From positions 1 to 42,288 of IMG/VR virus record IMGVR_UViG_3300010373_000077: a stretch of DNA of 42,288 bases; one strand, given 5' to 3'. Under the pieces are notes generated by a model. The model did no database searches. It was not told the origin of the DNA and saw nothing but the letters and a program-made list of their open reading frames with translations. The position numbers and the translations under genes are program-made. Each line of letters opens with the position of its first letter. Position 1 is the first letter of the stretch. Source of the stretch: a virus. Shown piece by piece: positions 33,082-39,157 of the stretch.

Positions 33082-33624
33082 TCACGGCTTGGGGCTGAGG
33101 CCGGATTCGGGGTTGCCCGGCAACTCCGGGAACGACCGGATGCCGGAGTCGGAGTCGGAGATGATCGGCTCGACGTGGGCGGCATTGACGGGAAGGTCTG
33201 TGCCGGTCCGCTGTGCGATCGCGCCGATGTTCTCGCTGTTGGCGTTGATCGCGGAGGCGTGCGTCTTGTCGGTTTGACCGAGCTGGCCTTCCAGCCGAGC
33301 CACCTTGATGTTGGACTCGATCAGTTGGACCTGGACCTCGGCGAACTTGGCGTTGAAGCGGTTCGCGTCGTCGTGCCGCTTCTTGCGGTTGGCTTCCAGT
33401 TCCGCGCGAACCTCGGCGAGTTGCCTCCCCTGGCTCCGGGCGTCCATGATGACCTTGAAATACTGGAAGCCCGCCATGAGCAGGCCCGCGATCGACGCGA
33501 TGAGACCTGCGGCCCCGACCCCCGTTGTGGGGGTGGCCTGCGCCACGACTCCCCCGACCGTCGCGATGATCGCCCCGATGGGCGCCGTCGGGAAGATGTT
33601 CGCTCCCTCGTGTGGCATGCTCAC
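33082..33624 (-). CDS. Membrane protein with coiled coil (holin or spanin candidate)
   Basis: 180 residues from GTG at 33624, which overlaps the tiny upstream frame as GTGA; an internal ATG at 33618 with GGAG eight bases upstream is an alternative. Two hydrophobic segments lie in residues 14-60 (APIGAIIATVGGVVAQ, GLIASIAGLLMAGFQY). A long coiled coil follows (RQLAEVRAELEANRKKRHDD to about residue 120) and then a soluble tail. Co-localised with the holin-like gene, so a role in lysis is likely but inferred. Confidence 0.55.
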   Translation of the reverse strand: MSMPHEGANIFPTAPIGAIIATVGGVVAQATPTTGVGAAGLIASIAGLLMAGFQYFKVIMDARSQGRQLAEVRAELEANRKKRHDDANRFNAKFAEVQVQLIESNIKVARLEGQLGQTDKTHASAINANSENIGAIAQRTGTDLPVNAAHVEPIISDSDSGIRSFPELPGNPESGLSPKP

Positions 33625-33698
33625 GCCTCCACCCCGATCCCGGGATCGGGGCAGGAATGGACAAGTTTGCCGGGTTCGGGGATACTGCCGGTCGTCAT
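33621..33698 (-). CDS. Possible 25-residue leader peptide
   Basis: ATG at 33698 with GAGGG seven bases upstream; reads MTTGSIPEPGKLVHSCPDPG then IGVEA. Its stop overlaps the GTG of the membrane protein as GTGA. It contains the palindrome at 33632-33651. May be a translational leader that controls lysis; it could equally be chance. Confidence 0.25.
   Translation of the reverse strand: MTTGSIPEPGKLVHSCPDPGIGVEA
33632..33651. promoter_or_regulatory. Perfect 20-base palindrome before the membrane lysis gene
   Basis: CCCCGATCCC followed by its exact reverse complement GGGATCGGGG, with no spacer, just upstream of the start of the coiled-coil membrane protein. It may be an operator, or form a hairpin in the mRNA that masks the ribosome site. 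Confidence 0.5.
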
Positions 33699-33754
33699 GC
33701 TCGGCCCTCGTTCAGGCGGGGGTCGGTGTGGCTACGTCGCGGAGGAGAGTGCGG

Positions 33755-33779
33755 CGGCCGGGAGTTGCGATCCCGGCCG
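33755..33779 (-). terminator. Hairpin terminator-like structure
   Basis: CGGCCGGGA-gttgcga-TCCCGGCCG, a nine-base perfect stem with a seven-base loop, 18 bases after the stop of the 78-residue gene at 33798. No T-run follows, so intrinsic termination may be weak. It separates the small-gene operon from the lysis module. Confidence 0.5.
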
Positions 33780-33797
33780 TCGCGGTTGATTCGCCGG

Positions 33798-34034
33798 TCA
33801 GGAAGGCTCGGGCGTCGCGCCCGGGAAGTCCTCGCACTGGAGCAGGATGTCCTCGACGCGCTCGCCGAGCTCCTCCTGGCCGCACTTGCGGATGTGCATG
33901 GCCACGACGTGGAGGATGCGGCGGTTCAACTCGGCGGTCGGGAACTGGTGGGAAAGGAGCGCCGAGAGCTTGCGGTCGGTCTCGGCGGTGATCTCCTCGG
34001 TCTCCTGGAACGTGACTCGCTTGACGGCGCTCAA
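33798..34034 (-). CDS. Hypothetical protein (78 residues)
   Basis: Start TTG at 34034, TTGA overlap with the upstream stop. Acidic helical protein: FQETEEITAETDRKLSALLS, then QFPTAELNRRILHVVAMHIR and KCGQEELGERVEDILLQCED. Last gene of its operon, before a hairpin. Family not recognised. Confidence 0.6.
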   Translation of the reverse strand: MSAVKRVTFQETEEITAETDRKLSALLSHQFPTAELNRRILHVVAMHIRKCGQEELGERVEDILLQCEDFPGATPEPS

Positions 34035-34369
34035 GAGGCCACCCCTTCCTCTCCCTCGAAGCGTTCGAGGGTGATCCGGGAGTTGACGGGCATCGAGGCG
34101 AGAAACTCGATCAAGGGGTCTTGGGCCTTGATCAGGGATACGCCATGCTGGGCAAGGATCGTCGGTCCGGGAGTGAATTCGAGGTCTTCAAGGATATAGA
34201 TCGGCGCCGAGATCCTCGACTCAACGGCGTCGAATTGATTCCCCTTGAAGGGACCTTCCAACGCCTCGCTCCAGTATTCGCCCCTAATCGCATCGCGAAG
34301 CACCCTGATATGGAAATCGCGATTGCTTTCGGCTCGGTACAGGTAAGTGAATCCGGTTCTGATATTCAA
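34031..34369 (-). CDS. Hypothetical protein (112 residues)
   Basis: TTG at 34369 with GAGGAG eight bases upstream; an ATG at 34465 in frame has no ribosome site and Cys-rich odd sequence. Alpha/beta composition (FTYLYRAESNRDFHIRVLRD, APIYILEDLEFTPGPTILAQ) ending RITLERFEGEEGVAS. Overlaps the next gene as TTGA. Family not recognised. Confidence 0.55.
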   Translation of the reverse strand: MNIRTGFTYLYRAESNRDFHIRVLRDAIRGEYWSEALEGPFKGNQFDAVESRISAPIYILEDLEFTPGPTILAQHGVSLIKAQDPLIEFLASMPVNSRITLERFEGEEGVAS

Positions 34370-34487
34370 CGTCGTTCTCCTCGCGGTTATCGGTGGATTC
34401 TGGCACGATTGGGGTTGACGGCAAAGGCAGCATTCGGAATTCCCGACGTCTGCACCCCTGAACATGACGGAGGAATCGTTCGTTGCG

Positions 34488-34700
34488 CTAGACCCGATGC
34501 ATCCTTAGCATCTCGTCGTAGCGGTCCATAAGGAGCGAGTGGGATTCGGGGGAGAGTCGCTCCGTTCCGTTCTTCATGACGATCCGGCTCCGGCAATCGG
34601 TCCCATCTCGCTTCTCGATCACGCTGATATCCGAGACCTCGACTCCGATCGCGATGCGGGATGTATTCTGAAAGCGGAACATGCCGATCGGCTTGCCCAT
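34488..34700 (-). CDS. Hypothetical protein (70 residues)
   Basis: ATG at 34700, one base after the previous stop. Beta-rich first half (PIGMFRFQNTSRIAIGVEVS) and helical second half (SPESHSLLMDRYDEMLRMHR). Not recognised. A longer gap of about 118 bases follows before the next start. Confidence 0.55.
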   Translation of the reverse strand: MGKPIGMFRFQNTSRIAIGVEVSDISVIEKRDGTDCRSRIVMKNGTERLSPESHSLLMDRYDEMLRMHRV

Positions 34701-34701
34701 C

Positions 34702-34800
34702 TCACTGGCTCCCGACGAGGTAAAGGGCCGAGAGGAAGCCGAGGGCGAATCCCACGGCGCCTGCGGTCCCGGCGGCGAAGGCGAAGGTGACGAGCTTCAC
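34702..34800 (-). CDS. Tiny membrane protein (32 residues)
   Basis: GTG at 34800 overlaps the upstream stop as GTGA. Reads MKLVTFAFAAGTAGAVGFAL then GFLSALYLVGSQ: one hydrophobic helix with Gly spacing. Too short to be listed by usual length cut-offs, but coupling and composition support it. Confidence 0.5.
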   Translation of the reverse strand: MKLVTFAFAAGTAGAVGFALGFLSALYLVGSQ

Positions 34801-36296
34801 GGCTCGATTTCTCCGGTGTCCTCGATGAAGCGGACCTCCTCGTTCCGGGCCATCGTGATCTCGGCGTCGGGCAACACGGCGCCGATCCTGGCCAGTTCGT
34901 CGAGGATGATGACGGTCTCCTCGGCGGTGTAGGCCGAGCAGAATTTGAGGAGGTTGGTTTGCAGCGTCGATCGGAGCGTGATGGCCACGATGATCCGATG
35001 GCCGGTCATCGTGGCGGACACCCATCGCTCATTCGGGTCGACCTGGTGCCAGCGGCCGATGCCCTCCATGACGGCGGGGATCGAGGCCACGGATCGCTTG
35101 GCCTCGACGAAGCCGGCCGGCGCGAAGTCCGCTTTCCCGGGCACGGCCTTCGCTTGCGGTACGGGCAGCCTCTTTCGGAGCGACTCATTCTCGAACTTGG
35201 CTTGTGCGGCCTGGCGTCTCCAGTGCTCGGAGGTGGTTTTGCATCTGTCCAGGTCGAGCTTCGCGGCCTCCCGTTCGCGGGCGGCGCGCTTGATCAGCGT
35301 ATCGCGAAAGACCTGCGAGTCCTTGCAAAGCGCCTTCCAGTGGTCGACCGCTCGCTTCCATTCGACCGTCAGTGAATCCAGATCCTCGGCCGAAATTTCG
35401 ACCTTTTCGGTCGAGGCCGAAGACCGCGAGGATTCGGGTGAGGCCGATCTCGGGCCAATCAGGACGTCCAACCCCTCGGCGAATTCCCTCTCCGTTAACG
35501 GGCTGGCGAATAGGGCATCGCCGAGGCTCTCGGGCCGATTCGGCTTGGACGGGTGCTTGGTTGCGGCAAGATATTCCGTCGCCTTCAGATTCGACCGGGG
35601 GAACCAGCGGGCGCCAATGATCGCGTTGCTGTCGAAGCTAACCCGATAACTGTCGTCTCGCTCGTCACGCGCCACGACTCGGCCAATCTCGTCCATGAAG
35701 ATCCCGTCAATGACACGGACCTTCGCTTTGGCGGGGAGCGATCCGGGGTCGTGCCTGATCGTCGGCCAGAAGTGGGGCGCCTCCGGGTCGACCTCTTCCT
35801 CTTCGCCGATCAACTCACAGACCAGGAAATGCCCTTCGGGCCAGGAATTCCCGTCGAAACGGACGAGGCGAAGAATATCGTCATTGGCGACGCCGATGAC
35901 TTCGCCCCGGCGATCGTACTCCTCGCCGCCCAAAGATCGCGAGCGGATGCGGACACGGGACCCCACGGGAAACCTGATGCGCTCGGGCTTGAGGCTCGAC
36001 GTGTTCGCCTGGCCGTCGTGGTCGGCGAGGAGTCCGAGGTATTCTTTTTCGGTGATCCATCGGCCATCCTTCAGGCGAACACTGGCGACGGCCGCGCCCG
36101 ATAGAGATCGACCAAGCTGGCTCTCCAGGAAGGTCAGGCTGGCGGACCCCGCCTTGTGCGTCCTGGCGGTCCAGTGATACGGAGCCGAGAGCTTCGTGCG
36201 GCCCCTCGCGGAGAGGTAGACCGTCTCGCCGTGATAGAACGAGGCCGGATCGATCACTATGGCTTCGTCGTTCGGCTCCCAGTTGATGTCGCTCAC
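34797..36296 (-). CDS. Unknown 499-residue phage protein with KOW/Tudor-like middle
   Basis: GTG at 36296 overlaps the zinc-ribbon stop as GTGA; upstream in-frame ATGs fall inside that gene. N-terminal 80 residues are alpha/beta. Two small beta-barrel-like segments follow (VGSRVRIRSRSLGGEEYDRR, KAKVRVIDGIFMDEIGRVVA). Residues 290-390 are a charged coiled coil (KLDLDRCKTTSEHWRRQAAQ). A C-terminal domain (NERWVSATMTGHRIIVAITL) ends with EEVRFIEDTGEIEP. The barrels resemble nucleic acid or ribosome-binding folds, a weak hint. The largest early-type gene of unknown function. Confidence 0.6.
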   Translation of the reverse strand: MSDINWEPNDEAIVIDPASFYHGETVYLSARGRTKLSAPYHWTARTHKAGSASLTFLESQLGRSLSGAAVASVRLKDGRWITEKEYLGLLADHDGQANTSSLKPERIRFPVGSRVRIRSRSLGGEEYDRRGEVIGVANDDILRLVRFDGNSWPEGHFLVCELIGEEEEVDPEAPHFWPTIRHDPGSLPAKAKVRVIDGIFMDEIGRVVARDERDDSYRVSFDSNAIIGARWFPRSNLKATEYLAATKHPSKPNRPESLGDALFASPLTEREFAEGLDVLIGPRSASPESSRSSASTEKVEISAEDLDSLTVEWKRAVDHWKALCKDSQVFRDTLIKRAAREREAAKLDLDRCKTTSEHWRRQAAQAKFENESLRKRLPVPQAKAVPGKADFAPAGFVEAKRSVASIPAVMEGIGRWHQVDPNERWVSATMTGHRIIVAITLRSTLQTNLLKFCSAYTAEETVIILDELARIGAVLPDAEITMARNEEVRFIEDTGEIEP

Positions 36297-36544
36297 TTTG
36301 CCTCCGATGTCTTGCCGCTGGCCATGTTGATGAAGCCGAGGAGGTGGCCATTGCGATGCCCCCGGATTCGCCGCTGGCAGGCCGGGCACTGGACCCAGAC
36401 CGAGCCCGCTGGACGCCTCACGATCTCGAACACCACCTCGCCGCAGCCGGGCTCCTCGCACGGGGCCATCGTCTCGCGCACGAGGGTGTTGCCGCCGGGC
36501 AGGAGGATGTCGTCCTCGGCGAAGACTTCGACCTCGGCAATCAT
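36293..36544 (-). CDS. Zinc-ribbon type protein (83 residues)
   Basis: ATG at 36544 overlaps the previous stop as ATGA. CEEPGCGEVVFEIV then WVQCPACQRRIRGH gives two cysteine pairs (CxxxxC and CxxC), a zinc ribbon. Followed directly by the large unknown gene. Likely nucleic-acid or protein-binding adaptor. Confidence 0.65.
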   Translation of the reverse strand: MIAEVEVFAEDDILLPGGNTLVRETMAPCEEPGCGEVVFEIVRRPAGSVWVQCPACQRRIRGHRNGHLLGFINMASGKTSEAK

Positions 36545-36678
36545 CTCGGGTCGCCTCCGATCTCGAAGGCCAGCCAGACGAAGAACGCCAGCACGCCGAA
36601 GCAGATGAGCAACTGGATGGCCGAGGCGAAGGGCGATGGCGGGTCCGGCGGATCGGCCGGTTCGAAGTCGTCGTTCAT
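36541..36678 (-). CDS. Small membrane protein (45 residues)
   Basis: ATG at 36678, both ends overlapping neighbours as ATGA. Begins MNDDFEPADPPDPPSP, then one hydrophobic helix (AIQLLICFGVLAFFVWLAFE). A proline-rich acidic head with a single span. Function unknown; phage small membrane proteins of this type often act on the host envelope. Confidence 0.6.
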   Translation of the reverse strand: MNDDFEPADPPDPPSPFASAIQLLICFGVLAFFVWLAFEIGGDPR

Positions 36679-36929
36679 GACGATTCGCCTTTCAGGTAGA
36701 TGCGGACCGACCCACGGCTCCGATTGTGCTCGTGCCAGACGTTCGCGGACTCCCGGAACGCGAGAGGCACTTCGACCTCGACGAGCAAGCCGAAGTCGTC
36801 GCGACGGGGGTTGACGTTGGCCTCGAAGCCTACGAGTTTAAGGTCCGCGCGGATCGACTCGGCGGCCCTGGCGGCGATGAGTTCGGCGTCCGAGGGGCCG
36901 GACCTGGGGTTGTTGCCGTTGTTGGGCAT
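36675..36929 (-). CDS. Hypothetical protein (84 residues)
   Basis: ATG at 36929 is chosen, although its ribosome site is weak; the frame is open further upstream. The body ARAAESIRADLKLVGFEANV then DDFGLLVEVEVPLAF and RGSVRIYLKGESS is a small alpha-beta fold. First gene of the operon below the tRNA region. Not recognised. Confidence 0.55.
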   Translation of the reverse strand: MPNNGNNPRSGPSDAELIAARAAESIRADLKLVGFEANVNPRRDDFGLLVEVEVPLAFRESANVWHEHNRSRGSVRIYLKGESS

Positions 36930-37049
36930 GACGACGATCTCGGTTGTGCCTTGCGTAAGATCAACCTTGATGTCTTCGGCTTGATGGGGGCGTGGACTCT
37001 TCGAAATGTTCAAGGGGATGGCGGATTTCGCCGAAGGGCTTCGAAACGA

Positions 37050-37079
37050 CCGGGGCCAGCCCTTTCGAGCTGGCCCCGG
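37050..37079 (-). terminator. Strong hairpin, likely terminator of the tRNA transcript
   Basis: CCGGGGCCAGC-cctttcga-GCTGGCCCCGG: eleven perfect pairs, eight-base loop. On the minus strand the stem is followed by TCGTTTCG. It lies between the tRNA cluster and the next operon. Confidence 0.55.
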
Positions 37080-37174
37080 CGTGCGTGCTGGCGTCCCGGA
37101 ACTGACGGGCGGAACGGGACTGGACGCGATCGTGTGGCGCCTCCCCACCTGAGACCGTTTCCCGCCATCCCTTG

Positions 37175-37208
37175 CCCGGATTCATACCGAAAGGATGGGC
37201 TCGGCAAT
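37175..37208. other. Nine-pair hairpin near the tRNA cluster
   Basis: CCATCCCTT at 37175-37183 pairs with AAAGGATGG at 37200-37208 (one G-U), with a 16-base loop. The loop can form an inner CGG/CCG stem with a seven-base loop, like a T arm with non-consensus loop. Possibly a decayed tRNA piece or processing signal. Confidence 0.35.
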
Positions 37209-37343
37209 ACGGCCAATCGTCGGGAGAGGCTGATTTGGTAGTTTGCCGGGTCGCGTCGATTTCCGCGCCTAGGACGCTCGATCGACTTGTTTTCTGGGCT
37301 CCCGGCGAGCCACGTCGCGAGGGTTTTTAGTGAGCTTGGAAGT

Positions 37344-37414
37344 ACCGGCATGCCGAGTCGAACGGCCTGCATTCGGCTCATGATTTCCGGATGTCACCCA
37401 CTGAAGATGCCGGC
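37344..37414 (-). tRNA. Degenerate tRNA-like sequence (anticodon uncertain)
   Basis: 71 bases on the minus strand. Acceptor strands GCCGGCA and TGCCGGT pair fully (one G-U). A D-arm-like TTCAGTGGGTGA and a T loop TTCGACT on a four-pair stem GCCG/CGGC are in the right places. The anticodon arm does not close well: only CGG/CCG pairs around a loop containing ATCATGA, suggesting CAT. Probably a decayed or unusual tRNA. Confidence 0.4.
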
Positions 37415-37459
37415 TGGGCTTGTTGGGGCTCTGCTGGCCAGCTACCCCCTCATCCCAGG

Positions 37460-37529
37460 GTGCCTAGCGGGACTCGAACCCGCACCAGCGGCTCCACAAG
37501 CCGCCGCTCTACCGTTGAGCTATAGACAC
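37460..37529 (-). tRNA. tRNA-His (GTG)
   Basis: 70 bases, minus strand. Acceptor GTGTCTA with TAGGCAC (one G-U), D arm GCTC-AACGGTA-GAGC, anticodon stem GCGGC/GCCGC with loop TTGTGGA giving anticodon GTG, T arm GCGGG-TTCGAGT-CCCGC. Discriminator base C73, as for tRNA-His. CCA is not encoded. The base before position 1 is T, not the encoded G-1 usual in bacteria. Confidence 0.92.
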
Positions 37530-37532
37530 AGT

Positions 37533-37596
37533 GTCGGTCCCAGGGGTTGCACCTGGCGTCCCAGGCTTATGAGGCCCGGGTGATCGCTGGCCCGAC
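37533..37596 (-). tRNA. tRNA-like, CAT anticodon, lacking a D arm
   Basis: 64 bases, minus strand, four bases upstream of tRNA-His. Acceptor GTCGGGC/GACCGAC (one mismatch), anticodon stem CGGGC/GCCTG with loop CTCATAA (anticodon CAT), T stem CCAGG/CCTGG with loop TGCAACC. Only 11 bases replace the D arm. Met or, with modified C, Ile identity. Likely degenerate. Confidence 0.45.
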
Positions 37597-37606
37597 CGGC
37601 ATTTAT

Positions 37607-37673
37607 GGGGACCGCTCTACCGTTGGCGTAAGGGGCCGGAGCCCCTGCGGGAGTCGAACCCGCAACACTCCCC
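37607..37673 (-). tRNA. Candidate circularly permuted tRNA gene
   Basis: On the minus strand the 3' half comes first: GGGGA, GTGTT, then T arm GCGGG-TTCGACT-CCCGC, then AGGGGCT (37673..37640). A two-base spacer follows. Then the 5' half: GGCCCCT, TA, D arm CGC-CAACGGTAGA-GCG, G, TCCCC (37637..37607). The acceptor strands pair over 7 positions (one G-U) and the anticodon stem TCCCC/GGGGA over 5. The halves sum to 65 bases plus a seven-base loop, i.e. 72. The loop would join ATAAAT after the 5' half with ATTGA before the 3' half, so the anticodon cannot be assigned. Alternative: remains of two tandem tRNA copies that lost their outer halves. Confidence 0.5.
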
Positions 37674-37705
37674 TCAATCTGATATTATCGCGCTTCGAAG
37701 CTTTG

Positions 37706-38434
37706 TCAAGTCGCTGGCGGCTTCGCGGCGTCCGACTTCCCCTCTTCGTCGCACAGGGCCCTGATGACCGCAACGTCGGAGACCGAGAGTTCGCCGGGGC
37801 CTGCCCCGTGCGACCCATCGCACAGCGCCAGGGACAAGGCGAGCCGGATGGAGCCCTCCCGGTCGGTGAGCTGGCCGGTCCTGACGAGGCGTCGGATTTC
37901 TTCCGGACCGCCGCGTTGCCCGGGAATTCCCTCCCTCCTGAGAAATTCGGCCTTCAGGGCGTCGGTCCTGGCTGCGTGAAGCGCGGCCATCGCCTCGCGA
38001 GCCTCGGAGCCGCTGGCCTCGGCGTTTCGAATGCCGGCCTCAAGGCCGGAAGTGAAGGGTTCACCAGGATCGTCGATGATGATGAAGTCGGCGGAGTGGC
38101 CTTGGATCAGGCTGCTGAGATTCCCGAAGGTGATTCCAGGCCAATTCGAATAGCCCGGTATCCGGGCGAAGGGTCGCCGATGCCTCTGCTCGATCTCGGC
38201 CTTCCATTCGAGATCATTCTTCGAGAGAGCCCCGGCGAATTCGAACTGCCGGTTCTTGGCCAATCCGGCTTTCAGGTGATTCAACGCCGCGCCGAAGCTA
38301 TCGAAACCCTCTCGCTTGAGATATTCGAGGGCCCGCACGAGGGCTGCCTCGCCGGGCTCGCCGTTCTCTTCGAGATGGTCGCCGATGATCCGGAGCGGGA
38401 TCTCATCGTCGGACCTTCCTTCCTCATGGCTCAT
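37706..38434 (-). CDS. Protein with planctomycete TIGR02996-like segment (242 residues)
   Basis: ATG at 38434. Residues 8-40 (DDEIPLRIIGDHLEENGEPG then EAALVRALEYL) resemble the TIGR02996 domain (LVYADWLEERGDP AELIR type), which is largely a planctomycete family. The rest is helical, with a second hydrophobic ADFIIIDDPGEPF segment. Function unknown. Directly upstream of the tRNA cluster in the same direction. Confidence 0.65.
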   Translation of the reverse strand: MSHEEGRSDDEIPLRIIGDHLEENGEPGEAALVRALEYLKREGFDSFGAALNHLKAGLAKNRQFEFAGALSKNDLEWKAEIEQRHRRPFARIPGYSNWPGITFGNLSSLIQGHSADFIIIDDPGEPFTSGLEAGIRNAEASGSEAREAMAALHAARTDALKAEFLRREGIPGQRGGPEEIRRLVRTGQLTDREGSIRLALSLALCDGSHGAGPGELSVSDVAVIRALCDEEGKSDAAKPPAT

Positions 38435-38441
38435 GGTCGCC

Positions 38442-38852
38442 TCATGTGTCCGAGAGGTAAAAGGCCCCCGGCGCGATCGCCGGCGGCGGGTCGCCCGCGT
38501 AGAACGTCCGGCAAAGGCCGGGGATCTCCATCATCGCCAAGACGTTGCCGCCGGCCGGCGCGTCGGCGACGAAGACGCACCAGATCGACGGCCACATCTC
38601 CAGCGGCGACGGGAACACGATGGGCTTGATGTTGCACTTGGCGCCGTTGGCGGCGGCCGTGAAGTGGGCGAGGTCGTTGGGGACGACGGCGCGGGCGTAG
38701 GACTTGCCGGGCGGCTCGGAGACGACGCCGAGGCGGTTGGCCCTGGTCCCGGAGAGGCCGAGGTAGAGGATCGGCGGGGGCACGAGCGGCGATCCGCCGA
38801 AGAAGCAATCGAGCTTGCGGTCGTTGGCCAGGTCGGTGAGGGCGCCGATCAT
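38442..38852 (-). CDS. Gp80-like phage fibre / appendage protein (136 residues)
   Basis: ATG at 38852 overlaps the upstream stop as ATGA. PPILYLGLSGTRANRLGVVS, then GKSYARAVVPNDLAHF, then NIKPIVFPSPLEMWPSIWCV and GGNVLAMMEIPG follow the layout of the small phage protein family built of LYLGL, SYARxxV and NLL elements (tail fibre Gp80-like). Oddly placed among early genes, away from the tail module. Confidence 0.6.
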   Translation of the reverse strand: MIGALTDLANDRKLDCFFGGSPLVPPPILYLGLSGTRANRLGVVSEPPGKSYARAVVPNDLAHFTAAANGAKCNIKPIVFPSPLEMWPSIWCVFVADAPAGGNVLAMMEIPGLCRTFYAGDPPPAIAPGAFYLSDT

Positions 38853-39157
38853 GTCTCGGGCTCCGGGGTCGGTTTCGGCCCCGGGCCGTGAGACCCCGAG
38901 AAGCCGGGCGACCTGGCTTGGCCGGTGCCGTCCAGGCGGTATTCGCGCACCCGCTTGACCCTCTCTTCCAGGCACCAATCACAGATCACCACGACGAAGA
39001 GCGAGCAGTCGGGACCGTCATGGACCGTGCTTCCCCAGTTTCCGGTGGACTCCCAGTAGGTCCCACGGTCAATCGGGACGCGAGGGCCGGGCGTGAAGCC
39101 GGGCTCTGGTTCGAGCTGCCGGTTGCAGACGATGCAGCGGAAATGGGGGTCGATCAT
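38849..39157 (-). CDS. Small zinc-binding type protein (102 residues)
   Basis: ATG at 39157, ATGA overlap. CIVCNRQLEPEPG and CDWCLEERVKRVRE give two CxxC pairs either side of a Trp/Gly-rich stretch with HDGPDC, a likely zinc site. Pro/Gly-rich C-terminal tail. Unknown phage protein; the pattern suggests nucleic-acid or adaptor binding. Confidence 0.6.
   Translation of the reverse strand: MIDPHFRCIVCNRQLEPEPGFTPGPRVPIDRGTYWESTGNWGSTVHDGPDCSLFVVVICDWCLEERVKRVREYRLDGTGQARSPGFSGSHGPGPKPTPEPET

Larger units (their letters stand above)
36930..37343. other. Non-coding stretch with hairpins downstream of the tRNA cluster
   Basis: No convincing gene on either strand. Open frames here are Arg/Pro/Ser-rich without ribosome sites. 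It holds two strong inverted repeats, listed separately, and the untranslated leader of the operon starting at 36929. Confidence 0.5.

Noticed and set aside
37010-37381. Minus-strand frame of 123 codons across the non-coding stretch
   Set aside because: Covers part of a tRNA-like element and both hairpins, has no ribosome site and ends as Arg/Pro/Ser-rich sequence.
37631-37646. AGGGG...CCCCT hairpin as a simple terminator of the 242-residue gene
   Set aside because: No T-run follows, and its two strands are exactly the two acceptor strands of the permuted tRNA candidate, with canonical T and D arms on either side.
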